From NCBI RefSeq assembly GCF_028640845.1, contig NC_080539.1:189233436-189297435 (forward strand): a DNA stretch of 64,000 nucleotides, given 5' to 3'. Below the pieces are notes generated by a model. It saw only the letters and a program-made list of their open reading frames with translations. It had not been told where the DNA came from and did not search any database. Of this stretch, positions 9,890 to 21,838 are shown piece by piece; position 1 is the first letter of the stretch, and each line of letters begins with the position of its first letter. Source of the DNA: Ahaetulla prasina (lineage: Eukaryota > Chordata > Lepidosauria > Squamata > Colubridae). Both the position numbers and the translations under genes were made by a program.

Positions 9890-11605
9890 TTGTTTACTGG
9901 ACCCGTGCCCCTCCTGGTTGGTACTGGCCACTCAGGAGGTGACACGAGGCTGGCTCCAGGCAATTACGAGCGCTTCCTTGGTGGAGGGAGTCTTCCCAGC
10001 CGCCTTGAAAGAGGCGGTGGTGAGACCCCTCCTCAAGAAGCCTTCCCTGGACCCGGCTGTTTTAGGTAATTATCGTCCGGTCTCCAACCTTCGCTTCGCG
10101 GCGAAGGTTGTAGAGAGTATAGTGGCATATCAGTTTCCCTTGCACCTGGAGGAAACTGTCTATCTAGACCCGTTCCAGTCTGGTTTCCGGCCCGGTTACA
10201 GCACTGAGACGGCTTTGGTCGCGTTGGTGGATGATCTCTGGAGGGCCAGGGATAGGGGTTGTTCCTCTGCCCTGGTCCTATTAGACCTCTCAGCGGCTTT
10301 CGATACCATCGACCATGGTATCCTGCTGCGCCGGTTGGGGGGATTGGGAGTGGGAGGCACCGTTTATCGGTGGTTCTCCTCCTATCTCTCCGATCGGTCG
10401 CAGACGGTGTTGACAGGGGGGCAGAGGTCGGCTCCGAGGCGCCTCACTTGTGGGGTGCTGCAGGGGTCGATCCTCTCGCCCCTTCTGTTCAACATCTATA
10501 TGAAGCCGCTGGGTGAGATCATCAGTGGCTTCGGTGTGAGGTACCAGCTGTACGCTGATGACACCCAGCTGTACTTTTCCACACCGGGCCACCCCAACGA
10601 AGCTATCAAGTGCTGTCCCGGTGTTTGGAGGCCGATGGTCTGGATGGGGAGAAACAGGCTCAAGCTCAATCCTCCAAGACAGAGTGGCTGTGGATGCCGG
10701 CATCCCGGTACAGTCAGCTGAGTCCACGGCTGACTGTCGGGGCAGTCACTGGCCCGATGGAGAGGGTGCGCAACTTGGCGTCCTCCTGGATGAACGGCTG
10801 TCTTTTGAAGATCATTTGACGGCCGTCTCCAGGAGAGCTTTTACCAGGTTCGCCTGGTGCGCCAGTTGCGCCTTTCTAGACCGGGATGCCCTGTGCACGG
10901 TCACCACGCCTCGTGACGTCTCGCCTGGATTATTGCAATGCTCTCTACATGGGGCTCCCTTGAAGGGCATCCGGAGACTGCAGTTAGTTCAGAATGCGGC
11001 TGCGCGGGTTATAGAGGAGCCCTCGTGGCTCCGTATGACACCTATCCTGCGCAGACTGCACTGGCTACCTGTGGCCTTCCGGGTGCGCTTCAAGGTTCTG
11101 GTAACCACCTTTAAAGCGCTCCATGGCATAGGGCCGGGCTACTTACGGGACCGTCTACTGCTACCGGATACCTCTCACCGGCCTGTGCGCTCTCACAGAG
11201 AGGGACTCCTCAGGGTGCCGTCAGCTAGACAGTGTCGTCTGGCGACGCCCAGGGGAAGGGCCTTCTCTGTGGGGGCTCCCACCCTCTGGAACGAACTCCC
11301 CCCAGGACTCCGTCAACTTCCAGACCTCCGAACCTTCCGTCGCGAGCTTAAAACACACCTATTTATCTGCGCGGGACTGGACTAGTTTTTTTTAAATTTT
11401 CTAAATTTTAAATTTTTAAATTTTATAGGGGTTTTAATTGGTTTTAATATTTATATTATTTTTAATAATTAGGCTTTCTGAATATGTTTTCTTAATGGTT
11501 TTCTTAATTTGTATATATGTTTTTTTATCTGCCTGTGAACCGCCCTGAGTCCTTCGGGAGATAGGGCGGTATATAAATTTGAATAAATAAATAAATAAAT
11601 AAATA
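9890..11605 (+). pseudogene. L2 LINE copy A, 5'-truncated, frameshifted ORF2
   Basis: The copy begins inside reverse transcriptase and runs to the 3' tail. Frame 9918-10610 reads NYRPVSNL, LLDLSAAFDTIDHG, a GVLQGS motif (the family norm is GVPQGS) and LYADDTQLY, which holds the catalytic pair. A frameshift near 10612 moves the C-terminal part into the frame ending at 11385 (LVQNAAARV, LHWLPVAFRVRFK, LWNELPPGLRQ). The 3' UTR ends in the shared hairpin at about 11540-11575 and a (TAAA)n tail. It lies in the copia RNase H gene, next to 11606. Confidence 0.85.
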
Positions 11606-11738
11606 AATTAGACTTTATGGTTTTTACATCATTGGCATAATCACTATCAACATAAGATTTTAATTTCAATTCTTCAGAGACCTGTATTTGAAGACCCAAG
11701 TTCCTAGTTCCCTTCAAATACCTGAGAATACCCATCAA
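11606..11738 (-). pseudogene. Copia RNase H, N-terminal part
   Basis: On the minus strand this reads GILRYLKGTRNLGLQIQVSE then YVDSDYANDV, the linker and first half of copia RNase H. It is trapped between two L2 insertions, copy A (plus) on the left and copy B (minus) on the right. The continuation lies at 2174-2424. Confidence 0.8.
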
Positions 11739-11742
11739 TGTA

Positions 11743-11811
<69 letters not shown>

Positions 11812-11812
11812 T
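11739..11812 (+). repeat. (ATT)n microsatellite
   Basis: About 23 uninterrupted ATT units lie next to L2 3' tails, probably grown from an A-rich tail. A second, shorter ATT run is at 11851-11875. Confidence 0.9.
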
Positions 11813-13335
11813 ATTCGATTTTTATACCGCCCTTCTCCCGAAGGACTCAGGATTATTATTATTATTATTATTATTTATTAAATTTTTATACCGCCCTTCT
11901 CCCAAAGGACTCAGGGTGGTGTACAGCCAAAATAAAACACAATATATATACAATTAAAACCAAAATTTAAAATAGAGCATATTACAAAAGGCCGATAGTT
12001 AAACATTTAAATTTAAAATTTAAAAAATTTAAAACCCCAAAACAATAAAAACCCCAGTTTAAAATATTAAAAACTATTATGCCAGTCCCGCTTGAATAAA
12101 TAAGTGTGTTTTTAGCTCACGGCGAAAGGTCCGAAGATCAGGCACTTGGCGTAGGCCAGGGGGAAATTCATTCCAGAGCGTCGATGCTCCAACAGAGAAG
12201 GCCCTACTCCTGGGGGCCGCCAGCCGACACTGTTTGGCGGACGGCACCCTGAGGAGACCCTCTCTGTGAGAGCGTACGGGTCGGTGGGAGGCATAAGGTA
12301 ACAGCAGGCGGTCTCGTAAGTACCCGGGTCCTAAGCCATGGAGCGCTTTAAAGGTGGTGACCAAAATCTTGAAGCGCACCCGAAAGACCACAGGAAGCCA
12401 GTGCAGACTACGCAGCAGTGATGTTACATGGGAGCCACGAGCGGCTCCTGTTACTACTCGCGCAGCCGCATTCTGGACTAACTGTAGCCTCCGGGTGCAC
12501 CTCAAGGGCAGCCCCATGTAGAGAGCATTGCAATAATCCAACCGAGACGTGACCAGAGCGTGAGTGACTGTGCATAAGGCATCCCGGTCAAGGAAGGGAC
12601 GCAACTGGCGGACCAAGCGAACTTGGTAAAAGGCCCTCCTGGAGACAACCGCCAGATGTTCATCAAAGGACAGCCGTCCATCCAGGAGGACGCCCAAGTT
12701 GCGAACCACCTCCTTTGGGGCCACTAACTCGCCCCCAACAGTCAGCTGCGGATGCAGCTGACTGTACCGGGGTGCCGGCATCCACAGCCACTCCGTCTTG
12801 GGGGAATTGAGCCTGAGTCTGTTTCTCCCCATCCAGACCCGTATGGCTTCCAGGCACCGGGACAGCACTTTGATAGCTTTGTTGGGGTGATCCGGGGTGG
12901 AGAAGTACAGCTGAGTGTCGTCAGCGTACAGATGATAACTCACCCCGAAACCACTGATGACCTCACCCAGCGGCTTCATATAGATGTTGAACAGGGTAGG
13001 CGAGAGAATCGACCCCTGAGGCACCCCACAAGTGAGGCGCCTCACAGACGACCTCTGCCCCCCTGTCAACACCGTCTGCGACTGGTCAGAGAGATAGGAG
13101 GAGAACCACCGATAAACGGTGCCTCCCACTCCCAATCCCTCCAACCAGCGCAGCAGGATACCATGGTTGATGGTATCAAAAGCCGCTGAGAGATCTAATA
13201 GGACCAAGGTAGAGGAGAAACCCCTATCCCTGGCCCTCCAGAGGTCATCCACCAACGCGATCAAAGCCGTCTCCGTGCTATAACTGGGTCGGAAGCCGGA
13301 CTGGAACGGGTCTAGATAGACAGCTTCACTAATTG
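11740..13335 (-). pseudogene. L2 LINE copy B: longest open L2 reverse transcriptase fragment
   Basis: The minus strand is open for about 420 codons from near 13335 to 12077. It carries DPFQSGFRPSYSTETAL, LLDLSAAFDTINHG, GVPQGSILSP and LYADDTQLY, then the L2 C-terminal region (LDYCNALYMGLPLR, LVQNAAARVV, LHWLPVVFRVRFK). The endonuclease and the start of reverse transcriptase are missing through 5' truncation. The 3' UTR (11812-12076) ends in the family hairpin, and a second partial tail is stacked outside it. The frame is intact over its length, so it is younger than copies A and C. It splits the copia element between reverse transcriptase and RNase H. Confidence 0.88.
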
Positions 13336-14041
13336 CGTTAGTGCAGCAGTAAAGCGACTTAAGATGCTTACTGCACAAGCTATGTCTGTGATAGATATAA
13401 CAAGCTCCCTATTGCAGACTGATATATCTCTTGATCACAGGCTTCACTTCTATTTTCACCCAAATTGTTGTGAAAACTGTTCATAGATGTTGGAGCAGAA
13501 TTACAATCCTTCATGTTGTATCTCTCCAACAGCTGTTCAATCTTCCTTCTTTGACTGAAAACATAACCACCTTTCTCATTTTTTTTTATCTCTACACCGA
13601 GGTAGTTTTTTATTTCTCCCAAATCTTTTAATTCAAATTTTTACTCTAATTGATTAGCAAATTCTTTTACCTGTGACAATCCTTTGCAAAGAAACAAAGA
13701 TCATCCACAAATGCTGATAATTGACAATCCCCACCTTGTAACTTTCCAGTATATATGCAACCATCAGCCTTGCAACCCTTGAACCCAAGACCCTTCAATG
13801 CAGTATCTAAACAGATATTCCAATTTCTGGCTGACTGCTTCAGCCCATAAATGGCCTTGTTCAATTTATATACAGTGTTAGGCTTTTTACTTTCATACCC
13901 TGGTGCTTGTACCATGTAAATTTCTTCCTCTAATTCTGCATTGAGGAATGCTGTGATTATATCAAAATGCCAAATTTTATGTCCACATGCCGCTGTCAAC
14001 GCTAGTGCCAACTTTATGCTTTCACTCTTTACAGTTGGCAC
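13336..14041 (-). pseudogene. Copia reverse transcriptase
   Basis: On the minus strand 14041-13667 reads KLALALTAACG, HFDIITAFLNAELEEEIYM, KLNKAIYGLKQSARNW and FVDDLCFF, which holds the copia catalytic pair. After a frame change, 13622-13380 gives GEIKNYLGVEIKK and GSLLYLSQT, the region between reverse transcriptase and RNase H. It stops at the L2 copy B insertion near 13335. The protein is broken by frameshifts and stops. Confidence 0.85.
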
Positions 14042-15344
14042 AAATACCTCACAAAGTGCACGTTTTTCCTTTGTGAGAAACTTTGTGTCACTAACTTTGC
14101 TTTATATTATTCCTCATTGTTGGGCAGTACTTTCTTTTTGTACACCCATCCACATCTTATGGCTTTTCAACCTTGTGGCAAAGTCATAGATGTGAACACT
14201 TTAAGTTCACCTATGGATTTCATTTCTTTGTCCATGGCTTTCCATTTTACTTGTTCAATTTTGGGTAATGCCAATATTTCCTGATAGTTTCGTGACTCAT
14301 AACACACTTTACACACCTTAACCTCACCAGCAGAATATCTGTCAGGTGGAATACCCTTATTCCATTGCTCTGACCTATGTGGCATTGACTGCTCTTGTAT
14401 TTCAACCCTCTCTTACTTCATATCTGAGTCATCATCTTCTCCTGACTCCTTTTCTTGTTCTTCATCAGTTTCTCCCTGAACACTGAGGGAGTCACTAAGT
14501 GAATTACCGTCACTAAGTGGGTCACCATCACTAAGTAGATTACTCCAAAAATTTGCATCAATTCTGTTCCAATTTTGCTCTGCAAAGCTAGCAGACCTGG
14601 AAATCACTATTCTTTTGCTCCCATTGCTAAAACGATAGCTGTCTGAGCCAGGGTCATAGCCTGTAAACCTAAACTTTCTAGCATTTGATCGACCTTTTCT
14701 CCTGATTGCTTTTGGAATATGCACCCACACATTGCTTCAAAAAACCCTTAAATGTACCAAAGATGCTTTTCTCCCATATAGCAATGCATATGGAGTATTA
14801 TTAATTGAGGAACTCCACAGTCTATTGATTAAATAATTAGCAGTCAACATGGCTTCACCCCAATATGACTTGCTCAGACCAGAATCCTCCAATCCTTCAT
14901 TGTTTGTAAGACACCATTCCGTCTCTCAACCATGCCATTTTCAACTGCTGTGTATGGATTTGTGCATCTGTGTTTTATACCCAACTGTCCCAACCACTGT
15001 TGAAAACTTGCTGACATGAACTCTGAACCTCTTTCAGTTTGCAGCTGAAATACTGTTGTTTATATCTCCATTTTACAAAGCTTGTAAAATTGCTTAAATT
15101 TTTGTAGCACCTCTATTTTACTCTTTATTAAATAGCAGAAATCAAATCTGCTGTAGTCGTGTACAATGGCCAGCACATACTTTGCTCCTCACATTTAGTT
15201 GGGCATTGGCCCAACTAAATCTGCGTGTAACAGCCCTAGAGCTTTTGTTGTCTGCCTTGTGCTACTTTTGTTTACTGGGAATGCCTTGGACTTTGATGGC
15301 TTACATACTGCACAGTCCAAGTATGCCTTACATCCTTTTAAGTT
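14042..15344 (-). pseudogene. Copia integrase and linker, decayed
   Basis: Short minus-strand frames carry pieces expected between the pre-integrase domain and reverse transcriptase. An integrase core is broken across 14740-15344. After it come a segment reading FRFTGYDPGSDSYRF with an acidic Asp/Glu/Ser stretch (14413-14730) and a linker with EQVKWKAMDKEM at 14167-14385. Stops and indels are frequent. The assignment rests on order and a few motifs. Confidence 0.6.
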
Positions 15345-15971
15345 TTACCCTTCTCCAAACTGTTGCATCTTTTGCAAAACTCTGAAGCTGGCATGGCCAA
15401 GCTTTCTATGCAAGAGATCAACACATAAATCATGTTCTGCCACATTTTCAAATATTTGGGCACATTGAACCTTTTTCCCTGCAACATATAGTTTATCCTG
15501 CTTTATGTTCTGTACACATACACTTCCATTTCTCTTTATGAGACACTTCCCATTTACAAATGTGGTCTCAACTCCTTGCTTGTCTAGACTACAGACACTC
15601 AGTAAATTATGCTCCATTTCAGGCACACATAATATGTTGCTAAAGTTTTCTTGCAGACATGGAATCGGCACACTGCCTTTTCCAGTGATTTTAGCCTTCT
15701 GGCCATTTGCATCACCTCCAGCTGGATCCATTCTGTAAAAATTTTTTGAATTATCTCTGCTATTACAATAGCTAACTTTTGCAACAACAGCTTGTCCATC
15801 TGCTTTTCTTCCTTGCAAACAGTCTTTCTTTGTAGAAAATCTTTGCTGGGATCTCTGGTCTTTGCAGATATCTTGTCTGTTGCTTTTATGTCTCTTGTCC
15901 TTGGGCTCACACCTCAGGAATTCCTCCTCGTGGCCTTTTCTAAAATGATGTTTGTTTTCTTCAGAAAGCAA
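15345..15971 (-). pseudogene. Copia gag C-terminus, protease region and pre-integrase domain
   Basis: The minus-strand frame of about 208 codons has a basic first half, then ILCVPEMEHNLLSVCSLDKQ and LLHRKLGHASFRVLQKM. LLSVxxL followed by HxxLGH is the GAG-pre-integrase domain just upstream of copia integrase. The zinc knuckle and protease triad expected before it are not clearly seen. Confidence 0.75.
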
Positions 15972-16502
15972 AAAGCTTTAAGGGCTTCCATTCTTAAGTC
16001 CTGTTCTGGTTTGCACTCAAAAACAGCTGAAACAATGTCCCACGTTTCATCATGACTATTTAACACCAAAAACACCTTTTGAGGTTCAGGAATCTTCATT
16101 CCACACACTATTCCAACTCAATAAATAAAGTTTGCGTTTGCACCAATGCTTCTTCACATTCTCATGTGGCTGCAGCCGGACTCTGTACAATTATCTTGAT
16201 AATTGTACAATATTCCATGCTGATGCACTCACATGCACACTTCTTAATTTCATCCAGACCTCCTTTGCAGTCTTTAAATCAGCTACATTCAAGAATTGTT
16301 CATCTTCTAAACATAAGATGAAATAGGCCAGTGTTTTATCATGCTGCCTTTGATCTGAAGCTGCTAATGGTCCCTGGGGTGTAATAACAACAATATCCCA
16401 CAGCTCCTTAGCTTTCAGGAAGCATTCCAATTTTGCAGCCAAAATGATATAATTCTTCTGTCCCAATCGAGGCAGAGAGCTCTCTTTGAATTCAACAGCC
16501 AT
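15914..16502 (-). pseudogene. Copia gag, N-terminal part
   Basis: From an ATG at 16502 the minus strand reads MAVEFKESSLPRLGQKNYII, then KAKELWDIV, and further on TAKEVWMKLRS. This is the copia gag layout, with a conserved Trp after a short N-terminus and LW and W motifs later. After a frame break it continues at 16108-15914. The leader (16503-16690) is cut from its LTR by the CR1 insertion. Confidence 0.75.
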
Positions 16503-16703
16503 CCTGCAAGCCCTTGTTGTTCCATTTTCACTTCAGAAAACCAGTGGGAGGAGCTGCTGGCTGTGAGGGGGAGTGAGGGTGAGTAGAGAGAAAAAGCGGT
16601 CCGTGCGCCTAATGGCGCGCGAATCATATAACTATAAACCAAAAATAGCAATAATATATTCAGGGTTAGTCCACTTGAGATTGTGATTTTATTCTATTTC
16701 AAA

Positions 16704-17717
16704 ATGACTGGCTTAGTTCAGTGTAATACTTGTTTTGCAGCTGTCTTTCGCAGTACTCTTTTCAAATTTGGGTACTGTCCTCTTTGTAAATGAATTAGTA
16801 GGCTACGTGGACAGATTACCTATCTAGAATCTCAAATCTGTGCTCTCCAAGCAGAAATTAGGTGCCCAATTCAGCCATTCCACTCTATTGAGCTGCCGTG
16901 CCATCAGTTCCCTCTACCACAAAGATCCTGAAGGAGAAGGGCAGTATGGACAACTGTGGGATCTGGCAGGGTGAGAGTTGTAAACCATAAACACAAAGCT
17001 TTTGCAGTGTCCCAGTATAACAGATATAGCGCCCTTACTGACCTTAATAGGGACACTAAAGTGACAGGTCAAGGTAGTTGTGATACTGATAACTCAAACA
17101 AGCAGGGGATCATGGTCCGAGATGAAGAACTTACCTTGGAAAGACGAAAATGTGAATCGGGTATTACACATTGGTCAGACAAGAAGAGCACGGTATCCAA
17201 CAAGAGAAGCCACTTTCTGATTGGTGATTCAATTGTAAGGGATGTAAATTTAGGAAAGGATATGGAGGTTTTGAAAGAGGTCAGGTGTCTGCCAGGTGCT
17301 ACTGCCAGCAGAGACAAAAGGCGTATTCTTAAAATAGTCAAGAATGCCAGTAAGGATTGTGATGTTGATGCTATTATACATCTTGGCACAAATGATCTGT
17401 CCCAAAAAGATGTACTTTCTGTGCAGAATGATTTCCAGAGCTTGGGGTATGAACTTAGTAGTATAGGTTGTAGGCTTATCTTTTCGGAGGTTTTATCAGT
17501 ATATAAAGAACAAAAAGGTAAAGGCTAGCGTGTAGTGGAGTTTAATGTATGGCTAAAGGAGTGGTGTAAAAGGGAAGGCTTTGGCTTTATTAGTCATGAT
17601 ATCTGCAACTGGTCCAATGAAAAACTGTACAAAAGAGATGGATTGCATCCATCAAAGAAAGGGACTGAGTTACTTAGCAATACATTCACAGATTTTCTGG
17701 ATAAACATTTAAACTGA
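16704..17717 (+). pseudogene. CR1 ORF1: Cys-rich start and SGNH esterase-like domain
   Basis: The ATG at 16704 gives MTGLVQCNTCFAAVF and YCPLCK, a small zinc-binding type start that ends at a stop near 16791. The main frame reopens at 16956. It has the three blocks of an SGNH/GDSL esterase: FLIGDSIVRD near 17218, HLGTNDL near 17386 and DGLHPSKKG near 17638. An in-frame TAG at 17526 splits the last block off. CR1 ORF1 proteins of this type bind nucleic acid and have esterase activity in some relatives; the role in transposition is not settled. Confidence 0.8.
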
Positions 17718-17989
17718 ACAGTGGGGACAGAAAATTAGTTGATACAGAAAATTTCTGTCCCCAGCAATCCAAAATTAATAGGGTTATCAGTGCACGTAAC
17801 ATAGATGTCTGTGTGGGTAAGATTATCAGCCCTGCTATCAAGCAAAACCAAGCATTTAATAGTGAGTGCCATACCATATGCACTAGTCAAACAGGTGGCA
17901 AGAAAGTAGGGGCAGTCAGGCACAACACAGGTTATGTAGACAGTAAACACAAGGTCAATCAAAATGAACTCAAATGTCTATACACCAAT

Positions 17990-20149
17990 GCAGAGTATGA
18001 GGAATAAACAGGATGAATTAGAAATTCAAGTAAATGAGGGCAGATTATTATTATTATTATTTATTATTTATTAAATTTTTATACCGCCCTTCTCCCGAAG
18101 GACTCAGGGCGGTGTACAGCCGAGATAAAACACGAAATATATACAAATTAAAACATTTAAAACCTAGCAAATTACAAAAAGGCTGAATATTAAAATTTAG
18201 TTTTAAAATTTTAGAAATATTAATAAAACCCCAAATTAAAATTTGACACTATTATGCCAGTCCCGCTTGAATAAATAGGTGTGTTTTGAGCTCACGACGG
18301 AAGGTCCGAAGATCAGGCACTTGACGTAAGCCAGGGGGAAGTTCGTTCCAGAGCGTCGGTGCCCCACAGAGAAGGCCCTGCTCCTGGGGCCGCCAGCCGA
18401 CACTGTTTGGCGGACGGCACCCTGAGGAGACCTCTCTGTGAGAGCGTCTGGTCGGTGGGAGGCATAAGGTAACAGCAGGCGGTCTCGTAAGTACCCGGGT
18501 CCTAAGCCATGGAGCGCTTTAAAGGTGGTAACCAAAATCTTGAAGCGCACCCGGAAAACCACAGGAAGCCAGTGCAGGCTACGGAGTAGTGGTGTTACGT
18601 GGGAGCCACGAGCGGCTCCCGTTACCACTAGCGCAGCCGCATTCTGGACTAACTGTAGCCTCCGAGTGCACCTCAAGGGCAGCCCCATGTAGAGAGCATT
18701 GCAGTAATCCAACCTAGATGTAACCAAAGCGTGAGTGACCGTGCATAAGGCATCCCGGTCAAGGAAGGGCGGACCAAGCGAACTTGGTAAAAGGCCCTCC
18801 TTTTTGATATCCAATATGATATTGTTGCCATTACGGAAACTTGGTGGGATGAAACTGACAAATGGAACATACAGCTAGAGGGATATAAATTATTTAAAAG
18901 AAATAGACCAAATAAAAGAGGAGGTGGAGTTGCACTATATATAAGAAATAACTACATCTCTACAGAAATAGAGCACAACAATGATGAAAATTATCTTGAA
19001 TGCATTTGGGTCAATATTAAAAGGGGGGGGGGAAATGATATTGCCATAGGTCTATACTATAGGCCATCCAACCAAACAGAGGAAGTAGATGAACTTTTTG
19101 CTAGTCAGCTAACTAAGGAAGCACATCACAGTAGTAATGGGGGATTTAAACTACCCTGACATCAACTGGGAGACAAACTCTGTGGAAGTGGAAGATCCAA
19201 CAGGTTTCTAACAAACCTAGCAGACAACTTCGTTTCCCAAAAAGTAGAGAAGTGCAGTCTAGCACAATACCAATGAAGAAGAAAAATAATAAATCTCCAA
19301 AGAAACCAGCATGGATGCATAAAGAACTGACAAATTGAAAGACAAAAAGGACAAGTATAAAAAGTGGAAAGAGGGGCAAATAATTAAGGCAGAATATCAG
19401 CAAATTGCCCGAGCCTGTAAAGATGAAGTGAGGAAAGCTAAGGCTCACAATGAACAAAGGCTAGTAACAAAAGTAAAAAATAACAAAAAAAGCTTCTTCC
19501 AACATGTTAAAAACAAGAAAAAAAGTCAAGGAAACAATTGGCCCATTGCTGAGAGAAAGTGGCAAGAAGGTGACAAGCAACAGGGAGAATGCAGATCTAC
19601 TTAACTCATTTTTGCATCTGTCTTTACACAAAAGGAAAAAACAATCCAACCTATCAAAAACAGCACCACAGAAAACAGATTAGGAACATGAGTTAAGATC
19701 CTGGAGCACAGGGGAACTGCCAGAGGACTGGAAAAGAGCTGATGTAGTTCCCATCTTCAAAAAAGGAAAAAAAAACAGATCCAGGAAACTACAGACCTCT
19801 CAGCCTGACCTCAATACCAGAGAAGATTCTGGAAAAGATAATCAAGCAACGAATCATTTAACACCTAGAAGCAAACAAAGTAATAACCAAAAGTCATCAT
19901 GGGTTTGTCAAAAACAGATCATGCCAGACTAATCTCATTGCATTCTTTGACAAAATGACGAAATTAGTGGACCAGAAGAATGCTGTCGATATAATTTACT
20001 TGGACTTCAGTAAAGCATTTGATAAAGTAGACCATAACCTACTACTAGATAAAGTAGAAAAATGTGGGTTAGACAGCATCACCACCAGATGGATTCGTAA
20101 CTGGCTGACCAACCGCACTCAACGTGTAGTCCTCAATGGAACTACATCC
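17990..20149 (+). pseudogene. CR1 ORF2: endonuclease and first part of reverse transcriptase
   Basis: The plus strand reads NELKCLYTNA at 17963. After the L2 insertion it resumes at 18801 with DIVAITETWWDE, GGGVALYI and IAIGLYYRPS, the APE-type endonuclease. The active-site region following it is damaged. From 19735 it gives WKRADVVPIFKKG and, at 19955-20149, DIIYLDFSKAFDKVDHNLLL and WIRNWLTNRTQRVV of reverse transcriptase. The reading is broken by many stops and indels. Confidence 0.8.
18042..18800 (-). mobile_element. L2 LINE copy C, 3' fragment
   Basis: The minus strand from about 18800 down to 18236 reads DRDALCTVTHALVTSRLDYC, the L2 C-terminal region, and LHWLPVVFRVRFK. A frameshift near 18430 breaks the end. 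The 3' UTR and hairpin (18075-18120) end in (TAA)n at 18042. It is inserted in the CR1 endonuclease. Confidence 0.85.
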
Positions 20150-20503
20150 ACATTATTATTATCATTTATTATATTTGTATACCGCCCTTCTCCCGAAGGA
20201 CTCAGGGTGGTTCACAGCCAATAAAAACAGAAAACATATAATACATATAAAACAGCAAAAAAGAATAGAAAATTAATTCAATTGATGGCCTAAAACTTTT
20301 AAATACAAATTTAAAACCCCGTTTAAAACCCCTGATTTAAAACCCCAATTTAAAACTAAATTCACACTAGTCCTGCTCTTCGAAACAACAACGTCTTCAG
20401 CTCGCGGCGGAAGGACTTGAGGTCGGGGAGTTGACGAAGCCCCAGAGGGAGCTCATTCCAGAGGGTAGGAGCCCCCACAGAGAAGGCCCTCCCCCTGGAG
20501 GGG
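20150..20503 (-). mobile_element. L2 LINE copy D, short 3' fragment
   Basis: The minus strand keeps only the last residues of L2 ORF2 (GRAFSVGAPTLWNELPLGLR, ending near 20362), the 3' UTR and the hairpin at 20178-20218. It interrupts the CR1 reverse transcriptase. CR1 coding resumes at about 20504 with GVPQG. Confidence 0.85.
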
Positions 20504-21480
20504 AAGTATGGAGGGAAGTATGCAGTGGAGTACCCCAAGGCTCTCTTTTTTGGCCCAGTACTCTTCAACATCTTCATCAATGACTTGGACAAGGGGATAG
20601 ATGGGACCTCATCAAATTTGCAGATGACACCAAGCTGGCAGGAATAGCCAACACTCCAGAAGATAGGCTCAAGATACAGAAGGATCTTGACAGACTTGAA
20701 CATTGGGTGCTAACTAACAAAATGAAATTCAACAGTGAAAAAAGTAAGGTTCTACATTTAGGCAAAAAAACCCCACCAAAATGCACAGGAACCGTATATG
20801 TGGTACCTTGCTCAATAGTAGTAACTGTGAGAGGGATCTTGGAGTCCTAGTGGACAACCATTTAGATATGAGCCAGCAGTGTGCAGCAGCTGCCAAAAAA
20901 GCCAACACAGTTCTGGGCTGCATAAACAGAGGGATAGAATCAAGATCACGTGAAGTGTTAATACCACTCTATAATGCCTTAGTAAGGCCACACTTGGAAT
21001 ACTGCATTCAGTTTTGGTTGCCACGATGCAAAAAAGATATTGAGACTCTAGAAAGAGTGCAGAGAAGAGCAACAAAGATGATTAAGGGATTGGAGACTAA
21101 AACATATGAAGAATGGTTGCAGGAACTGGGTATGTCTAGTTTAATGAAAAGAAGGACTAGGGGAGACATGATAGCAGTGTGCCAATATCTCAGGGGTTGC
21201 CACAAAGAAGAGGGAGTTGGGCTGTTTTCCAAAGCACCTGAGGGTAGAACAAGAAGCAATGGGTGGAAATTGATCAAGGAAAGAAGCAACTTAGAACTAA
21301 GGAGACATTTCCTGACAGAACAATTAATAAGTGGAACGACTTGCCTGCAAAAACTGTTAATGCTGCAACACTGGAAATTTTTAAGAAAATGTTGGATAGC
21401 CATTTGTCTGAAATGGTGTAGGGTTTCTTGCCTGGGCAGGGGGTTGGACAAGAAGGCCTCCAAGGTCCCTTCCAACTCTG
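20504..21480 (+). pseudogene. CR1 ORF2: end of reverse transcriptase and C-terminal region
   Basis: The sequence resumes with VPQGSLFGPVLFNIFINDLD at about 20530 and the segment that would hold the catalytic ADD near 20615. The frame 20781-21557 reads [39 protein letters not shown] and [11 protein letters not shown], the standard CR1 C-terminus. The last residues before the 3' tail are frameshifted. Confidence 0.85.
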
Positions 21481-21597
21481 TTATTATGTTATGTTATGTT
21501 AAGCCTTCTCTGCCTTGTTCTTTTTACTTTTTTAACACAGGCAGTCCTTCAGCTTAATTATAGTTCAGTCTTACTGTGTCTGGTGTGCTCTGGGCTT

Positions 21598-21838
21598 TTA
21601 GAGTTTGCAGCAATCCAACCAGCACACAGGTAAACAATTCAGCAGGATTCATTTATATAAGAAACTTCTTTATATAGAATACCATACAGAAGCCAGAACC
21701 AGAACTCAGAATCCAGGTGTACAGAATCAAAATCACAGAAGCTATAGAACCACAGAAGCACACATATATATACAGATCATATGATCATATGAACCTAAGC
21801 TACTCCCAGGCTCCGAGATGTTTGGGTCACCAAACATT
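21598..21838 (-). repeat. Copia 5' LTR, partial
   Basis: This is a near copy of 1605-1810 in the same orientation, starting (plus strand) 'agagtttgcagcaatccaac'. It ends near 21838, about 60-90 bp short of the full LTR, so its U3 start is missing. Its position upstream of gag, beyond the CR1 insertion, fits the 5' LTR of the copia element. An unrelated solo LTR is the alternative. Confidence 0.65.

Larger units (their letters stand above)
16690..21510 (+). mobile_element. CR1 LINE, nearly full length, with two L2 insertions
   Basis: On the plus strand there is ORF1 with a Cys-rich start and an esterase-type domain (16704-17717), then ORF2 with endonuclease (about 17990-19240), reverse transcriptase (about 19690-20650) and C-terminal region (to about 21470). 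It ends in a TTATGTTATG-type repeat tail at 21480-21500. Two minus-strand L2 fragments (18042-18800 and 20150-20503) interrupt ORF2. Numerous stops show it is dead. It sits between the copia 5' LTR and gag. Confidence 0.85.
1605..21838 (-). mobile_element. Ty1/copia LTR retrotransposon, expanded to about 20 kb by nested insertions
   Basis: Minus-strand pieces appear in the order expected of a copia element: a partial LTR at 21598-21838, gag at 15914-16502, the pre-integrase domain at 15345-15971, integrase and linker at about 14167-15344, reverse transcriptase at 13390-14041, RNase H split between 11606-11738 and 2174-2424, a polypurine tract at 1898-1908, and a 3' LTR at 1605-1897. Everything between these pieces is younger inserted material. 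The copia order (integrase before reverse transcriptase) and the motifs DIITAFLNA, LSVCSL and STAEAEF support the assignment. Ty1/copia is uncommon in vertebrates but known in fish, amphibians and reptiles. All coding parts are broken. Confidence 0.8.
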
